Shown here piece after piece: positions 5,568 through 6,075 of a DNA stretch of 6,075 nucleotides; within the stretch, counting starts at the first letter, position 1, and each line of letters opens with the position of its first letter. The DNA lies in the NCBI GenBank assembly GCA_012735335.1, contig JAAYHO010000097.1, positions 1 to 6,075 of the forward strand, given 5' to 3'. The notes under the pieces were generated by a model that ran no database searches, was not told where the DNA came from, and saw only the letters and a program-made list of their open reading frames with translations. Source of the stretch: Gammaproteobacteria bacterium. Its GTDB lineage: Bacteria; Pseudomonadota; Gammaproteobacteria; Pseudomonadales; Pseudomonadaceae. Position numbers and translations under genes: made by a program.

Positions 5568-6075
5568 ATGCAACTGAAAAACACTAATACCCGCTACGGA
5601 CTGGTCGCCATCTCCCTGCACTGGCTGGTGGCGCTGACGGTGATCGGACTGGCCATTCTGGGCCTGTGGATGGTGGATCTGAGCTACTACAGCCCCTACT
5701 ACCGCAGCGGCCCGTTCTGGCACAAGAGTATCGGTCTGGCGCTGTTTGCCGTGCTGGTGTTCCGCCTGCTGTGGCGCGCCTTCAACCCGCGGCTGCAGCA
5801 TCTGCCCAACCATAAGCGCTGGGAGATCGGTGCCGCCGGGGTGGCACATGCTCTGCTATACCTGATGCTGCTGGTGATCGTCATCAGTGGTTATCTGATC
5901 TCCACCGCAACCGGACAGGGCATCAGCTTCTTCGGCTGGTTTGAAGTACCGGCGCTCGTGACCGGCCTGCCGCAACAGGCGGACCGGGCAGGGCTGGTGC
6001 ATTACTGGGTGGCAATAGCAGTACTGGGTCTGGCGGCGCTGCACGCACTGGGCGCCTTGAAACACCACTTTATCG
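5568..6075 (+). CDS. Cytochrome b561 family membrane haem protein (3' end outside window)
   Basis: An integral inner-membrane di-haem b protein of the bacterial cytochrome b561 (CybB/YceJ-like) type, thought to pass electrons from the quinone pool or from superoxide. The 169 visible residues start MQLKNTNTRYGLVAISLHWL, typical of the family. Four hydrophobic segments fit transmembrane helices at about residues 11-36, 53-70, 89-111 and 144-163. Histidines in the membrane segments, candidate haem ligands, are H18, H52, H94, H145 and H159. The sequence ends LKHHFI, which in relatives is close to the C-terminus, so perhaps 10-20 residues are missing. ATG 5568 is chosen over in-frame ATG 5535 because AGGAC lies 9 bases upstream and the N-terminus then matches relatives. 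The gene is unrelated to tryptophan synthesis and is separated from trpC by the repeat array, so it is probably its own transcription unit. Confidence 0.9.
   Translation, partial: MQLKNTNTRYGLVAISLHWLVALTVIGLAILGLWMVDLSYYSPYYRSGPFWHKSIGLALFAVLVFRLLWRAFNPRLQHLPNHKRWEIGAAGVAHALLYLMLLVIVISGYLISTATGQGISFFGWFEVPALVTGLPQQADRAGLVHYWVAIAVLGLAALHALGALKHHFI

Overview
This window is chromosomal DNA from a GC-rich gammaproteobacterium, most likely of the Pseudomonas type. The order rpe-gph-trpE, the separate trpG-trpD-trpC block with its ATGA junction, and a trp leader peptide upstream of trpE all point there. No marker gene allows a species call.

Layout: the 3' end of rpe (pentose-phosphate epimerase) is followed one base later by gph (phosphoglycolate phosphatase). 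A 178-base gap holds a candidate promoter, a short leader ORF with closely spaced Trp codons, and potential RNA pairings. This looks like an attenuation-type leader for trpE. Then come trpE, trpG, trpD and trpC on the same strand with gaps of 10 and 16 bases and one 4-base overlap, so they are probably one transcription unit. Together they encode both subunits of anthranilate synthase, the phosphoribosyltransferase and indole-3-glycerol-phosphate synthase, which take chorismate to indole-3-glycerol phosphate. trpF, trpB and trpA are not in this window.

Downstream of trpC there is no gene for about 517 bases. About 400 of these (5062-5463) are three head-to-tail copies of a roughly 132-base composite repeat. 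Each copy carries two oppositely oriented hairpin arms of a GTCATTGCGAG.../...GGCAATCC repeat family. An abrupt AT-rich stretch with a 12-base palindrome follows, then a cytochrome b561-type membrane haem protein that runs off the right edge.

Most of the window is ordinary housekeeping biosynthesis. The points worth a second look are the trpE leader, the direct trpE-trpG junction, and the repeat array with hairpins whose tips differ in sequence but keep pairing. I see no sign of an undescribed multi-gene system.
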